NCBI RefSeq assembly: GCF_000236165.1
Contig: NZ_CM001373.1
Coordinates: forward strand, 1,261,006-1,325,005
Reading direction: 5' to 3'
DNA: 64,000 nt
Source: Fluoribacter dumoffii NY 23
GTDB taxonomy: Bacteria > Pseudomonadota > Gammaproteobacteria > Legionellales > Legionellaceae
Each line of letters begins with the position of its first letter. Positions within the stretch are counted from its first letter, which is position 1. The notes under the pieces were generated by a model. The model had not been told where the DNA came from, made no database searches, and saw only the letters and a program-made list of their open reading frames with translations. This document shows positions 19,412-28,834 of this stretch, one piece after another. A program made the position numbers and the translations under genes.

Positions 19412-19457
19412 AAATTCTATATTAATTCATGAACGCATTATTAAATCAATAATTCTC

Positions 19458-21059
19458 ATGAAAACTAAAACTGAACCCGTAACTATAAAAAAGAGCCCTA
19501 ACTCTAAAATTCAGCAATTAAAAAGCGAATTTTATGCAGAGTTTGACTATAAGGGTAAAATTTTACAAAACATCAATGCGCGTTGTTATGACGGGCGCAA
19601 TTATGATGAAAAAAAGCTGTATGAGCTTTTCCTGGAGGTTTATGATGGACTTCAGGAAGAAGACTCTAAACGCAAATTGTTCGAGGTAATAAAAAAGCAA
19701 GACCGAACCATTGTCGATATAATTCCCGAAGTAGTCGCTATTATTGAACGGGATACATTTGAAGATGTTTCATTTTCAACCACAATGCCCCATTTTTTTA
19801 AAATAATAGATACTGATGAAAAACTGGATTTATTTTTAAAGAATCCCCAAAAATACATTAACGATAACAGTAGAATTCTCTCCGCTTTTGAATTACAGGT
19901 GCTTGAGGTAGTCATCAATCATCCTTTTTTCGGTGAATTACCCTCTGTTAATCGCAAGTACGATCCTTCCGTTTTTGTCGCCTCACCAGTAACTACTCAA
20001 TTGTGGCACTTGAATCTCGCACAATATGGATCGACAGATGCCGGTGCATTTGAGTGGTTAATCGAGCCAACGGCGAGAGAAACAGTGTTGGCGAAATCAA
20101 AACAACTCCCCAAAGCACAAGTTATAGGATTGGGTGGGGCGTATGTAAGCTATGATCAGGGAAAAATAGCTCAAACCGCACAAATGGTAAGAAAAACCGG
20201 CGTCGGAGCGTGTCATTCTTTTGCCCAATTGGCAGCGGACCACCTCTTAAAAAAGATGGAAGAGGGAGAACTGCCTCCTATGCATGTTAAAATGGTGAGT
20301 CATAATGTGGGCTTAGGCTCTCATACCTATCTTCTTCTTGATCATAACTCCAATGACTTAACTGACTTATCTACATGTACTATTGTAGATCCCTGGGCTG
20401 TAGTGATGGGCCACACCAAACAAGGGTATGGTGCGTTTTTGACAGGCAATTACCCATTTCCTGATATGACAACCAACTTGGTCCTTTGTTATGATTCACA
20501 GGCACAAGATGAAAAACAACTCCAAGCAGAAGAAACGGCTGTTACAAGCCGGTCTTTCAGACAACAACTGGCAAACGTCTCTATTGGGACCGGGACTTTC
20601 TTTTCTTCTTCTCAAAAGGATACAACTCAAAAGTTAGGCTCAAAACAAAAAATTGCAGTCAGCCTGTTAAGTGATTTACAGGAGTACGTAAAATCCACAT
20701 CCAATAATAGGGTCAAACTGGAGTTAATAGATTTATTAACTCGAGAAGTAAAAAATCACAATTTAGAACCTGCACAAGTCATGAAAATAGCTACGCAGGT
20801 TGCATTTGCACGTTCCATTGAGCAAAATGAAAGCAACTTTATGTGGAAAGGAGTTGTATTTAATAAAGATGAGGCTTTATCTTCTTTATTGCCAGCATTT
20901 TCTAAATCCATAGGCCTTTGGAATGCCTACAGTAAAAAGCATGGCCAAGGTACGCTTACCACTGTGGATGATAAAATTTTAAAAGATGTAGTTGATCTTT
21001 TGAACAAAAATGAGGAACATACGTTTTCTGTGGAAAGCCAAAAAACCTATAAATTCTAA
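19458..21059 (+). CDS. Candidate Dot/Icm effector with Cys-His-Asp protease/transglutaminase-like core
   Basis: I do not recognise this 533-residue protein as a named family. Residues about 245-330 contain three spaced motifs: VGACHSFAQLAADHLL (Cys252), GLGSHTYLLLD (His289) and CTIVDPWAV (Asp311). Their order and setting resemble the catalytic triad of papain-like and transglutaminase-like folds. There is no signal peptide or membrane segment. The N-terminal 110 and C-terminal 200 residues are charged and helical. No good ribosome site precedes the ATG. The PmrA-like array upstream and the F-box/RCC1 gene 45 bp downstream suggest a secreted effector. The function is inferred. Confidence 0.65.
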   Translation: MKTKTEPVTIKKSPNSKIQQLKSEFYAEFDYKGKILQNINARCYDGRNYDEKKLYELFLEVYDGLQEEDSKRKLFEVIKKQDRTIVDIIPEVVAIIERDTFEDVSFSTTMPHFFKIIDTDEKLDLFLKNPQKYINDNSRILSAFELQVLEVVINHPFFGELPSVNRKYDPSVFVASPVTTQLWHLNLAQYGSTDAGAFEWLIEPTARETVLAKSKQLPKAQVIGLGGAYVSYDQGKIAQTAQMVRKTGVGACHSFAQLAADHLLKKMEEGELPPMHVKMVSHNVGLGSHTYLLLDHNSNDLTDLSTCTIVDPWAVVMGHTKQGYGAFLTGNYPFPDMTTNLVLCYDSQAQDEKQLQAEETAVTSRSFRQQLANVSIGTGTFFSSSQKDTTQKLGSKQKIAVSLLSDLQEYVKSTSNNRVKLELIDLLTREVKNHNLEPAQVMKIATQVAFARSIEQNESNFMWKGVVFNKDEALSSLLPAFSKSIGLWNAYSKKHGQGTLTTVDDKILKDVVDLLNKNEEHTFSVESQKTYKF

Positions 21060-21104
21060 AGGGAAATTAGGCTTACCTATAACTTAATTGTTAGGAGAAA
21101 ATTT

Positions 21105-22292
21105 ATGGGTAGACCTAATTTGGAAAATATAGCACACCAACTGACAACTCTTCCTCAGGAACTTGGATTTTTAATCTTAGATAACCTTCCTTTAATCGAA
21201 ATAATAAAACTGAAAAGGGTATCAACCCAATTAAAAAATTTTGTCTCAAGCTACTTAACCGATGAGTTAAAAATAAAAGAAGTGAGTTGTGGGCAAGACT
21301 TTACTCTGGTTCTTTTAAATCGTGGACGTGTTTTGGCAGTAGGCAATAATTCAAGTGGCCAACTCGGACTCGGCAATGATATAAAAAAAGCGTGCATGTT
21401 AACGGAAATCGCCAATCTCAAGGAAAACATCCAACATATTTCAACCGGCTTTGCACATTCTCTTTTGTTAGGAGAGTCTGGAACAGTTTATGGCATGGGC
21501 AGAAATGCAGAAAAGCAAGTAAAACCTGACTCCGATCAGTTAAGTTTTTATAGCCCCACTCCTATAGAAACATCCACAGAAACAATTTTTGCGCAAGATC
21601 ATACAAGTGCTTTAATTGATACTCATAACTCCTTTAAAGTTTTGGGTAACTCCTTAAAAGGTTATCAACACCGGCATAACACATTTTTTTTACCTGATTG
21701 GGTCCCAGCCCTCCCTGATAACCTTGATGTGGCGGATGTTTCAGTGAATAATCAACATCAACATGCACTTCTTTTAACCAGAGCCGGAGAAGTCTTCGCA
21801 TGCGGAAATAATGAATCAGGTTTTTTGGGATTAAATTCTAAGGAATCATTCATCAATATCTGGACTCAAATCCCTGATATAAAAGCCCGACAAATTAAGA
21901 CCACTGCTGTAGGTTGTTTTATCCTTACTCAAGACAGTGTGTTACTTGTGAGTGGTTTGAATACAAAAGGACAGTTGGGTCCAAACCAAACGCTCGGGAC
22001 ATTCACGCAGCTGGCTTCTGAAGTAACCGATTTTGATGCGGCAGATCATCATACTGTTGTAGTGGTTAATAATAATTTATACCATTTTGGGGCAATGACC
22101 CTCGACAACAGTGAGTTACGAACTATTGAAAAGGGAATTTTACCTCTGCAAGGTTACAGTTTCTCCCAGAAACAACCCACCCCTTCTCGTATTACGTTTA
22201 AAGAACTCATGGTTGATTTTTTCAAAAATCAGCCTTCAACTCCAAAACAATCACAGAGTCAGACCAAAAATAGTTTTTACTTTGGGGTATAA
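21105..22292 (+). CDS. F-box plus RCC1-repeat protein, candidate Dot/Icm effector
   Basis: A 395-residue protein of eukaryotic architecture. Residues 16-50 match an F-box (LPQELGFLILDNLP, then KRVSTQLKNF). Residues about 60-335 hold RCC1-type repeats (AVGNNSSGQLGLGND; GTVYGMGRNA; EVFACGNNESGFLGL; SGLNTKGQLGPNQ). F-boxes bind Skp1 in host SCF ubiquitin ligases, and RCC1 propellers bind GTPases or chromatin. The protein could bring a host target to SCF. The C-terminus (SQTKNSFYFGV) is polar with hydrophobic end residues, as in Dot/Icm substrates. AGGAG precedes the start. It is probably co-transcribed with the gene before it. Confidence 0.8.
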   Translation: MGRPNLENIAHQLTTLPQELGFLILDNLPLIEIIKLKRVSTQLKNFVSSYLTDELKIKEVSCGQDFTLVLLNRGRVLAVGNNSSGQLGLGNDIKKACMLTEIANLKENIQHISTGFAHSLLLGESGTVYGMGRNAEKQVKPDSDQLSFYSPTPIETSTETIFAQDHTSALIDTHNSFKVLGNSLKGYQHRHNTFFLPDWVPALPDNLDVADVSVNNQHQHALLLTRAGEVFACGNNESGFLGLNSKESFINIWTQIPDIKARQIKTTAVGCFILTQDSVLLVSGLNTKGQLGPNQTLGTFTQLASEVTDFDAADHHTVVVVNNNLYHFGAMTLDNSELRTIEKGILPLQGYSFSQKQPTPSRITFKELMVDFFKNQPSTPKQSQSQTKNSFYFGV

Positions 22293-22307
22293 TCAATAAC
22301 CTACCCC

Positions 22308-22336
22308 AGATGCAGCAACAGAATGTTGCTGCATCT
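22308..22336 (+). terminator. Strong hairpin after the F-box/RCC1 gene
   Basis: A perfect 13-bp stem (AGATGCAGCAACA, loop GAA, TGTTGCTGCATCT) lies 16 bp after the stop. Only a weak T-rich stretch follows (GTTAAATTT). It probably separates the effector pair from gatCAB. Confidence 0.6.
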
Positions 22337-22419
22337 GTTAAATTTCCCATTACAATTATATTTTTAAGTTTTAATATCCTGGTTATAATAAAATGTTAAC
22401 TGTGTGAGGTACCCTTTTT

Positions 22420-22716
22420 ATGACCATCTCGGTAAAAGAACTCGAGAACATTTCTCAGCTGGCTTATCTGGATACAGATATAGAACATTCACCCCAACTT
22501 ATCGCAGATATTAACGCGATAATGAATTTCGTCGACCAATTAAGATCTGTTAATACTTCAGAAGTAGAGCCGCTTTTTCATCCCCTTGAGTTAAATCAAC
22601 GATTAAGAACTGATGCAGTTACTGAAGAAAATTGCCTCTACGAATTAAAGAAACTGGCACCCCAGTTTGAACAAGATCTTTATTTAGTACCTCAAGTTAT
22701 AGGCCAGGATAAGTAA
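22420..22716 (+). CDS. gatC: Asp/Glu-tRNA amidotransferase subunit C
   Basis: A 98-residue GatC. It is the small linker subunit of the GatCAB complex, which converts misacylated Glu-tRNA(Gln) or Asp-tRNA(Asn). It shows the family's early [13 protein letters not shown] segment and [19 protein letters not shown] core. It is first in gatC-gatA-gatB, with a two-base gap to gatA. Confidence 0.93.
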   Translation: MTISVKELENISQLAYLDTDIEHSPQLIADINAIMNFVDQLRSVNTSEVEPLFHPLELNQRLRTDAVTEENCLYELKKLAPQFEQDLYLVPQVIGQDK

Positions 22717-22718
22717 CT

Positions 22719-24164
22719 ATGGAAAATTTATCCTTGAAGCAACTCTCTCAAGCCTTACATCAGGGCCAATTTTCCAGTGTTGAATTAACCAGACATTATT
22801 TAATGCAAATTCAAAAGCAGAAGGATTTAAATGCTTTTATCAGTTTGGATGAAGAGCATGCTCTTCTTGAGGCCCAAAAAGCAGATCAAGAATTAAAAAA
22901 TGGCCAAGGTAAAATCCTCACAGGAATCCCTATGGCAATAAAAGATCTCTTTTGTACCCAACGTATGAAAACAACTTGTGCCTCAAAAATGCTCGCAAAT
23001 TTTTGTTCCCCTTATGAAGCCACTTTAGTTGAAAAATTACTCAATCAAGGTGCTATTCTAATTGGTAAAACCAATATGGACGAATTTGCTATGGGCTCGT
23101 CCAATGAAACCAGCTACTTTGGTCCGGTAAAAAATCCATGGGATAAAGAACGGGTACCCGGAGGTTCTTCCGGTGGCTCAGCTGCAGCCGTAGCTGCAGG
23201 TCTGGTTCCTTTTGCCGTAGGCTCTGATACGGGAGGTTCCATACGACAACCTGCAGCTTTATGCGGTATAAGCGGGATAAAACCCACTTATGGACTCATT
23301 TCACGTTACGGTATGATTGCTTATGCATCCAGTTTGGATCAAGCAGGGCCTTTGGCGAGAAGCGCCGAAGATTTGGCATTAGTGCTTCAAGCCATGTCAG
23401 GACATGATCCTAAGGACTCTACTTCGGTTGAATCCTCAATTCCTAATTATGAAGCCGAACTGAATAAGCCTCTAGCTAATTTTAAAATTGGCTTACCGTC
23501 TTGTTTCTTTCAATCTCAGGTAGATCAAACAATACAACAGGCCATTCTTGAAGCTGTAAAAATTTTTGAGGGGATGGGAGCCGAAATTATTCATTTAAAT
23601 TTGGAATTTCAACCTTTATGGGTACCCTGCTATTATGTCATAGCTTGCGCTGAAGCTTCATCAAACTTATCACGTTATGATGGTTTAAGATTCGGTTATC
23701 GCAGTGAGAACGCATCGTCTTTAATCGAGCTCATTCGCAGTACGCGCAGCGAGGGTTTTGGAATAGAAGTAAAACGTCGAATTCTCACCGGAACACATGT
23801 GCTTTCATCCGGGTATTTTGATGCATATTACTTGCAAGCTCAGAAAATTCGTCGACTTATCCAGCAGGAACTTGTCACAACCCTTAAATCTGTAGATGTA
23901 ATTCTTGGCCCAACATCTCCAACTTGTGCTTTTAAACTCAATGAAAAAATAGCTGATCCCATTCAAAATTATCTTTCTGACGTGTTCACAGTTGCAGCTA
24001 ATCTTTCTGGACTTCCCGCTATTTCCATTCCCACGGGCTTTGCTCATGGACTACCTATAGGTTTGCAGCTTATGGGCAAACATTTTGGTGAAAGCCGTTT
24101 GCTTCAGATTGCTCATCATTACCAACAACAGACCAGCTGGCATTTGGCCAGTCCAAATCAATAA
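22719..24164 (+). CDS. gatA: Asp/Glu-tRNA amidotransferase subunit A (amidase)
   Basis: A 481-residue amidase-signature enzyme that releases ammonia from glutamine. It carries the Ser-cisSer-Lys triad: lysine in [10 protein letters not shown], and serines in [16 protein letters not shown] and [12 protein letters not shown]. Length and motifs are normal for GatA. It is followed nine bases later by gatB. Confidence 0.97.
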   Translation: MENLSLKQLSQALHQGQFSSVELTRHYLMQIQKQKDLNAFISLDEEHALLEAQKADQELKNGQGKILTGIPMAIKDLFCTQRMKTTCASKMLANFCSPYEATLVEKLLNQGAILIGKTNMDEFAMGSSNETSYFGPVKNPWDKERVPGGSSGGSAAAVAAGLVPFAVGSDTGGSIRQPAALCGISGIKPTYGLISRYGMIAYASSLDQAGPLARSAEDLALVLQAMSGHDPKDSTSVESSIPNYEAELNKPLANFKIGLPSCFFQSQVDQTIQQAILEAVKIFEGMGAEIIHLNLEFQPLWVPCYYVIACAEASSNLSRYDGLRFGYRSENASSLIELIRSTRSEGFGIEVKRRILTGTHVLSSGYFDAYYLQAQKIRRLIQQELVTTLKSVDVILGPTSPTCAFKLNEKIADPIQNYLSDVFTVAANLSGLPAISIPTGFAHGLPIGLQLMGKHFGESRLLQIAHHYQQQTSWHLASPNQ

Positions 24165-24173
24165 AGGTGAATT

Positions 24174-25616
24174 ATGCAGTGGGATACAGTCATTGGTCTT
24201 GAAGTACATATTCAGCTAAAAACTCAATCAAAACTTTTTTCAGGTGCATCTACCGCTTTTGGTTCAACTCCTAATTCACAAACCTGTTTCATTGATGCAG
24301 GATTCCCAGGGGTTTTACCCGTGTTGAATAAAGAAGCGGTTATTATGGCAATTCAGTTTGGTTTGGCAATCCAGGCGGACATTAATGATCTATCTGTTTT
24401 TGAGCGCAAAAATTATTTTTATCCGGATTTGCCCAAAGGTTATCAAATCAGTCAATTTCAAAAACCGATAGTAAGCAATGGTAAATTGGCAATCACTCTT
24501 CAAGATGGCAGTTTAAAGGATATTTCAATCGTTCGTGCCCATTTGGAAGAAGATGCAGGCAAATCTTTGCACGGAGTGCGTTCAGGGTATAGTGGTATTG
24601 ATTTGAACCGTGCAGGCACCCCTTTACTTGAAATAGTAACTGCCCCCTGCCTTTATTCCAGCTATGAAGCAGTGAGCTATCTTAAAAAATTGCATCAATT
24701 GGTGCAATTTTTAGGGATCTGTGATGGCAATATGCAAGAAGGAAATTTCCGCTGTGATGTCAATCTTTCACTAAAGCCCAAAGGAACTACCGTTTTGGGA
24801 ACGCGAACTGAATTAAAGAATCTGAATTCATTCCGCTTTATCGAGAAAGCAATAGCTTATGAACAAGCGCGACATCAAGATATCCTGGAAAGTGGGCAAC
24901 AGTTAGTTCAGGAAACTCGTTTGTATAATCCTGATACTCATACTACGCATGCAATGCGCAGCAAGGAGAACGAGAACGATTACCGATATTTCCCTGATCC
25001 GGATTTACTGCCAATACAAATTTCTCGTTTTCTTATTGCGGAAGTCAAGAACAGTTTACCGGACTTACCCGATAAAATTCATGCTGAATTAAAAAATACC
25101 CCTGCTCTTAACGATGAAGACATTAATTTTATCCTTTCTTCTCCAGCAGCTTATCAGTTCTTTAAATCAATTAAAAAACAATCCCGCGCTTCAGAAAAAA
25201 TGATTATTAATTGGTTAAAAGGCCAATATGCTGCAGCATTAAATGAAGGGAATTTAACCTTTGATAATCCACGTATATCAGCAAAACTCATGGCGACTCT
25301 TCTTGATAAACTGCAAGATGGAACTCTCTCTTTAAACAATGCTCGAGCCATCTTCCTTTTGCTCTGGGCTGGTGAAGAAGACATTGAGGCAATCATCGAG
25401 CGAGAGGGATTTCAGCAAGAAGATAATACTGCTGCCTGGGAGGAAATGATTATTAAGTTAGTTCAGCAATTTCCTGGGCAAGCAGCTGAATACAGGGCAG
25501 GAAAAGAAAAATTGCTGGCATTCTTTGTAGGGCAAATTATGAAGCAAACCAAGGGAAAAGCGAATCCCGAACAAATCAATGCTCTTCTTAAAAAACACTT
25601 GGCTGGAGAAGGTTAG
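24174..25616 (+). CDS. gatB: Asp/Glu-tRNA amidotransferase subunit B
   Basis: A 480-residue GatB. It binds the misacylated tRNA and performs the phosphorylation and amidation step. Family signatures include TVIGLEVHIQLKT, KNYFYPDLPKGYQISQ and EGNFRCDVNLSL. The C-terminal YqeY-like helical tail (residues about 330-480) is complete. The start follows AAAGGTG. Confidence 0.97.
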   Translation: MQWDTVIGLEVHIQLKTQSKLFSGASTAFGSTPNSQTCFIDAGFPGVLPVLNKEAVIMAIQFGLAIQADINDLSVFERKNYFYPDLPKGYQISQFQKPIVSNGKLAITLQDGSLKDISIVRAHLEEDAGKSLHGVRSGYSGIDLNRAGTPLLEIVTAPCLYSSYEAVSYLKKLHQLVQFLGICDGNMQEGNFRCDVNLSLKPKGTTVLGTRTELKNLNSFRFIEKAIAYEQARHQDILESGQQLVQETRLYNPDTHTTHAMRSKENENDYRYFPDPDLLPIQISRFLIAEVKNSLPDLPDKIHAELKNTPALNDEDINFILSSPAAYQFFKSIKKQSRASEKMIINWLKGQYAAALNEGNLTFDNPRISAKLMATLLDKLQDGTLSLNNARAIFLLLWAGEEDIEAIIEREGFQQEDNTAAWEEMIIKLVQQFPGQAAEYRAGKEKLLAFFVGQIMKQTKGKANPEQINALLKKHLAGEG

Positions 25617-25650
25617 TTTGGGAAAGTAGCGATGTTTTCATTTTAGTCAA

Positions 25651-25676
25651 ACCGGGGGTACAAAACACACCCCGGT
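25651..25676. terminator. Possible bidirectional terminator between gatB and the convergent gene
   Basis: ACCGGGG (25651-25657) pairs with CCCCGGT (25670-25676) around a 12-base loop. It lies between two convergent stop codons. Flanking T/A tracts are weak on both strands. Confidence 0.4.
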
Positions 25677-25694
25677 GGTTCAAATAATAAAAGT

Positions 25695-27737
25695 TTATCG
25701 AGGAGGTTCCAGAGTAGTGATGGCTGGCTCAGGGAATATCTTCTCTATTAGCCGCCGATATTCATGATCACTATTACTTTTAAATCCATAATAATTAGTC
25801 ACAATATTTTTTACATCATCACCAACCATACCGGTGTTTTTAAGGCCATGGAAATCAGATGGTATGGACACTCCAAAAATTCTGGATTTTCCTCCCTTTT
25901 CCCACGCATCCTCAATACCCAAAAGGCGTTGTAAACTGAGCATGCGGCTTGTACCGAAATAACTGCCCCCTTTGGTAATTTCAGCTTGATTACCAGACTT
26001 ATTAATATTCCGATGGGCGATGTTAATAATCTCCAGCAATTTACTCTCAGCATTGATAGTTTGAAGACTGGTTTGTAGTTCAGTTATTAATGAGTCGCAA
26101 TATTTAATCTTAGCGGCATTGCGTGATTTATGAAAAAAGCCCAAACAAGATTGATTTTTACCCTGTTCTTCTTTCAGGGTATTTTCATAGGATTGGATCA
26201 ATGAGATTGCTTCTTGCAGCCGCTCCTTCTTTGCTGTAATGATCTCATTATTTTTACCACTCTCTTCGGTTTTCGCAACGTTCTCGCCGGAATCAACAAC
26301 TTGATTGATTTCAACAATCTTGTCGGTATGAACTGCTTGTTTGCTATCAACAATCTCAGTGGGACTCATACCTTTTGAGAGTTCAACAGTTTCACCGGAA
26401 TCAACAACTTGATTGATTTTAGCAATCTCGCTGGGACTCACAAGCTCATGAATTTCGACACCTTCGTCGGTTTTTTCAGCTTCGTGAACGCTCAAAACTT
26501 CGTCAGTCCTCTTACTTTCGCCAGCTTCCACAACTTCGGCAGTTTTCACAGTTTGTTCAATTTGCTCCACTTCGTCAGTGTTCTTAACCTGCTCATTTTT
26601 CGGATCGTAAGCACTTTCCGTTATTGCATCGTCTTGAGCTACTATTTCTGGATGGAGGCCGCTGCTGGTGTCACTGATTTCCTGGGTAAAAGAGGCTTGT
26701 CTCTTGATTTCTTCTAGATAGGATTGGGCCTCTGACTTTTTCTGCAGTAAAGCTCGTTCTGTATTTTCAATGACCTGAAGGATATTTTGATGTATTTCCG
26801 AGGTGCCACTTACCCCTTTTTTGATCCGTTGTAATTCTTTCTCTAAGTCAATAATAAAGCGGATAATTTCTTCAAGTTTATGCGCATCTTTAGTTATCAA
26901 CAGCTCATCAGATTTTTGTGTGAGATTGGCCTCAATAGTTTTTATTTGCCTAAGCAATGTGGTCAAGTTCTTTAACTCTGCTGCTTGTTTTTTAAATGAT
27001 TCAATTGTCTTTAGGTGATTATCAAGTGCAGATTGCTCCACCATAATTGCTTCTGCAGCAGGAGTTCCCTGTACCTCTTCCATAACGCCATCCATGATTA
27101 ATTTTTTCTCATGTAATTTTTGAGTAAACGTAGAAAATGATTTCTCACTCCCCAACAGTTCAAATTTTTTGTCAAACTCAGCCATCGATTTTGGCGTATA
27201 AACTGAAAGCAAATTCAAATAGAGTTTTTGCATGGAGGCCAGGTGCTCTTGCTTTAAAAGAATGTCATCGTTTGCTAATTTTACTAAAGATTTGGCTTTG
27301 AGAATTAGCTGTTGCTCCCGAATAACCTTTAACTGCATTTCAAAAGCATGCAGTCGTTCGAGAACATTATCACTAAGAGTATTGTCATCTTGGATGGGTG
27401 GAATTCGCTGATAGTCGTCCTTGGTTTTTGGTTGGTTTGAATAATGTTGATGCTCAGCATATTTAATACGAATAGCTTTTGTATCGATATCCTCTTTTGC
27501 TGAGGACAAAGCGTGAATCAGAGCATTTACAAAACCCAAATAGCCCGGACTGAATTTTAAATTATCACTCCTCCTTGATCTGTATAACCCAAATTCCCTT
27601 CTATGTAATCCAAGGAATTGTTGAAGGTTTTGACTAAATCCTATTCCCGCGAACTCAATAATTTGTTCTAGGAGAGCTTGATCAGAGGAAATTTTACCAG
27701 GGGTAGTATAGAGAGAATGTAGCTGCTGATTTTTCAT
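25695..27737 (-). CDS. Coiled-coil protein with low-complexity repeats, candidate effector
   Basis: A 680-residue protein I do not recognise. Residues about 120-350 are rich in heptad-like helices and likely coiled coils. Residues about 360-500 are a low-complexity Val/Glu/Lys/Asp segment. In it, NQVVDSGE recurs 36 codons apart (ccggaatcaacaacttgatt at 26287 and 26395). A further helical part follows (about 500-590), then a Gly-containing tail (YFGTSRMLSLQRLLGI). There is no signal peptide or transmembrane segment. The layout is common among Legionella translocated substrates, but no PmrA-like box is seen upstream. The function is unknown. Confidence 0.6.
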   Translation of the reverse strand: MKNQQLHSLYTTPGKISSDQALLEQIIEFAGIGFSQNLQQFLGLHRREFGLYRSRRSDNLKFSPGYLGFVNALIHALSSAKEDIDTKAIRIKYAEHQHYSNQPKTKDDYQRIPPIQDDNTLSDNVLERLHAFEMQLKVIREQQLILKAKSLVKLANDDILLKQEHLASMQKLYLNLLSVYTPKSMAEFDKKFELLGSEKSFSTFTQKLHEKKLIMDGVMEEVQGTPAAEAIMVEQSALDNHLKTIESFKKQAAELKNLTTLLRQIKTIEANLTQKSDELLITKDAHKLEEIIRFIIDLEKELQRIKKGVSGTSEIHQNILQVIENTERALLQKKSEAQSYLEEIKRQASFTQEISDTSSGLHPEIVAQDDAITESAYDPKNEQVKNTDEVEQIEQTVKTAEVVEAGESKRTDEVLSVHEAEKTDEGVEIHELVSPSEIAKINQVVDSGETVELSKGMSPTEIVDSKQAVHTDKIVEINQVVDSGENVAKTEESGKNNEIITAKKERLQEAISLIQSYENTLKEEQGKNQSCLGFFHKSRNAAKIKYCDSLITELQTSLQTINAESKLLEIINIAHRNINKSGNQAEITKGGSYFGTSRMLSLQRLLGIEDAWEKGGKSRIFGVSIPSDFHGLKNTGMVGDDVKNIVTNYYGFKSNSDHEYRRLIEKIFPEPAITTLEPPR

Positions 27738-28014
27738 ATAATCTTTAAAAACTAAAAAAAGATGACTATATTATAGCCTACATGATCAATTTTTAATATA
27801 GATTCCACATCAAAGTGATTGAAATTTTTACATCCCGCCAGTTACTGGGTATCCATAAGATTACCACTAAGGACGTTTTCTGATAGGATTTAGAAATTTT
27901 TTGTGCAACAATTTGAAATACGGGTTAAACCCAAATTACAGCAATCAGCATAATTAGAGGATTAATGAATTTAAGGATTTAGGGTATCAGGAGAAAGGAT
28001 GGGCCAAGGAAAAA

Positions 28015-28364
28015 AGAGTCGGTCGATAAGCCGGGTTCTGTCATGGACAATCATTCATCTGGGACATGTGTCACCACATGCCTCAAGCGACCTACCCGAG
28101 TCCCGTGCGGGCCACACGTAATGACTTTTCAGCCAAAGGACTCCTATTTGGTCTTGCTCCAAGTGGGGTTTTCCCTGCCACGCCTGTTACCAGTCGCGCG
28201 GTGCGCTCTTACCGCACCTTTTCACCCTTACCTCAAAGAGGCGGTATATTTTCTGTGGCACTTTCCGTAGGTTCACACCTCCCAGGAATTACCTGGCACT
28301 CTACCCTCTGGAGCCCGGACTTTCCTCCCTTTGCAAAACAAAGAGCGATTGCCTGACCAACTCT
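28015..28364 (-). ncRNA. rnpB: RNase P RNA (class A)
   Basis: Reading the minus strand, the sequence follows bacterial class A RNase P RNA: GGAGGAAAGTCCGGGCTCC near the 5' end, GGTAAGGGTGAAAAGGTGCG, the GGTAAGAGCGCACCGCGC helix and the 3' ACAGAACCCGGCTTATCG. Ends were set from the P1 helix: AGAGTTGGTC (28364 leftwards) pairs along ten bases with GACCGACTCT ending at 28015. Six T follow the 3' end and can terminate transcription. TACTAT (28371-28376) is a possible -10. It makes the catalytic RNA that matures tRNA 5' ends. Confidence 0.96.
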
Positions 28365-28450
28365 GATATCAATAGTAGCAGAGTGCCTAGCCAAAGACCA
28401 CTATATTAGGAAGCAATTAAGAAAAATAGTGAAAAATGGTTCTTTAAGGT

Positions 28451-28732
28451 TTAGAAATCTCGGGTTCCAATAAACTCGTCATCAAAATAACGCTTTAATT
28501 TGGTACGCAAAGTTCCACGACTTACACCCAGAACACGTGCAGCTTTTGATTGGTTGTAACGAGTTAATTCCATAACAGTACGGAATAAAGGCGCTTCAAC
28601 TTCTTCTACGATTAATTGATATAAATTTAAGTTGGAATCTTTATTACTAACACTAGTTAAATACCCTTTAACAGCATGAATTACTTGATGTGAAAGTGCT
28701 TCGCTGCTTTGCACCATTGTATCTGTGCTCAT
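28451..28732 (-). CDS. fis: DNA-binding protein Fis
   Basis: A 93-residue Fis-family nucleoid protein. The C-terminal helix-turn-helix is nearly canonical (YNQSKAARVLGVSRGTLRTK), and the preceding dimerisation helices align with Fis (APLFRTVMELTRY). Legionella encodes several Fis paralogues, so this need not be the only one. AGGAG precedes the start. Unlike enteric fis, it is not downstream of a dus gene. Confidence 0.92.
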   Translation of the reverse strand: MSTDTMVQSSEALSHQVIHAVKGYLTSVSNKDSNLNLYQLIVEEVEAPLFRTVMELTRYNQSKAARVLGVSRGTLRTKLKRYFDDEFIGTRDF

Positions 28733-28805
28733 TTAAGTCTCCTAGTACAAATTAATTAAATAAAATTATGCCCAGTACATACACTCACCGAACACTATGG
28801 CCTAT

Positions 28806-28834
28806 ATAGTACCAAACATCTCAAAGAGTGTAAA
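28806..28834 (-). promoter_or_regulatory. Possible sigma-70 promoter of fis
   Basis: On the minus strand TTTACA (28834-28829), a 17-base spacer and TACTAT (28811-28806) lie about 75 bases before the fis start. Five of six and four of six positions match consensus. Confidence 0.45.

Noticed and set aside
28043-28356. Two overlapping plus-strand open frames
   Set aside because: They lie entirely within the RNase P RNA gene on the other strand.
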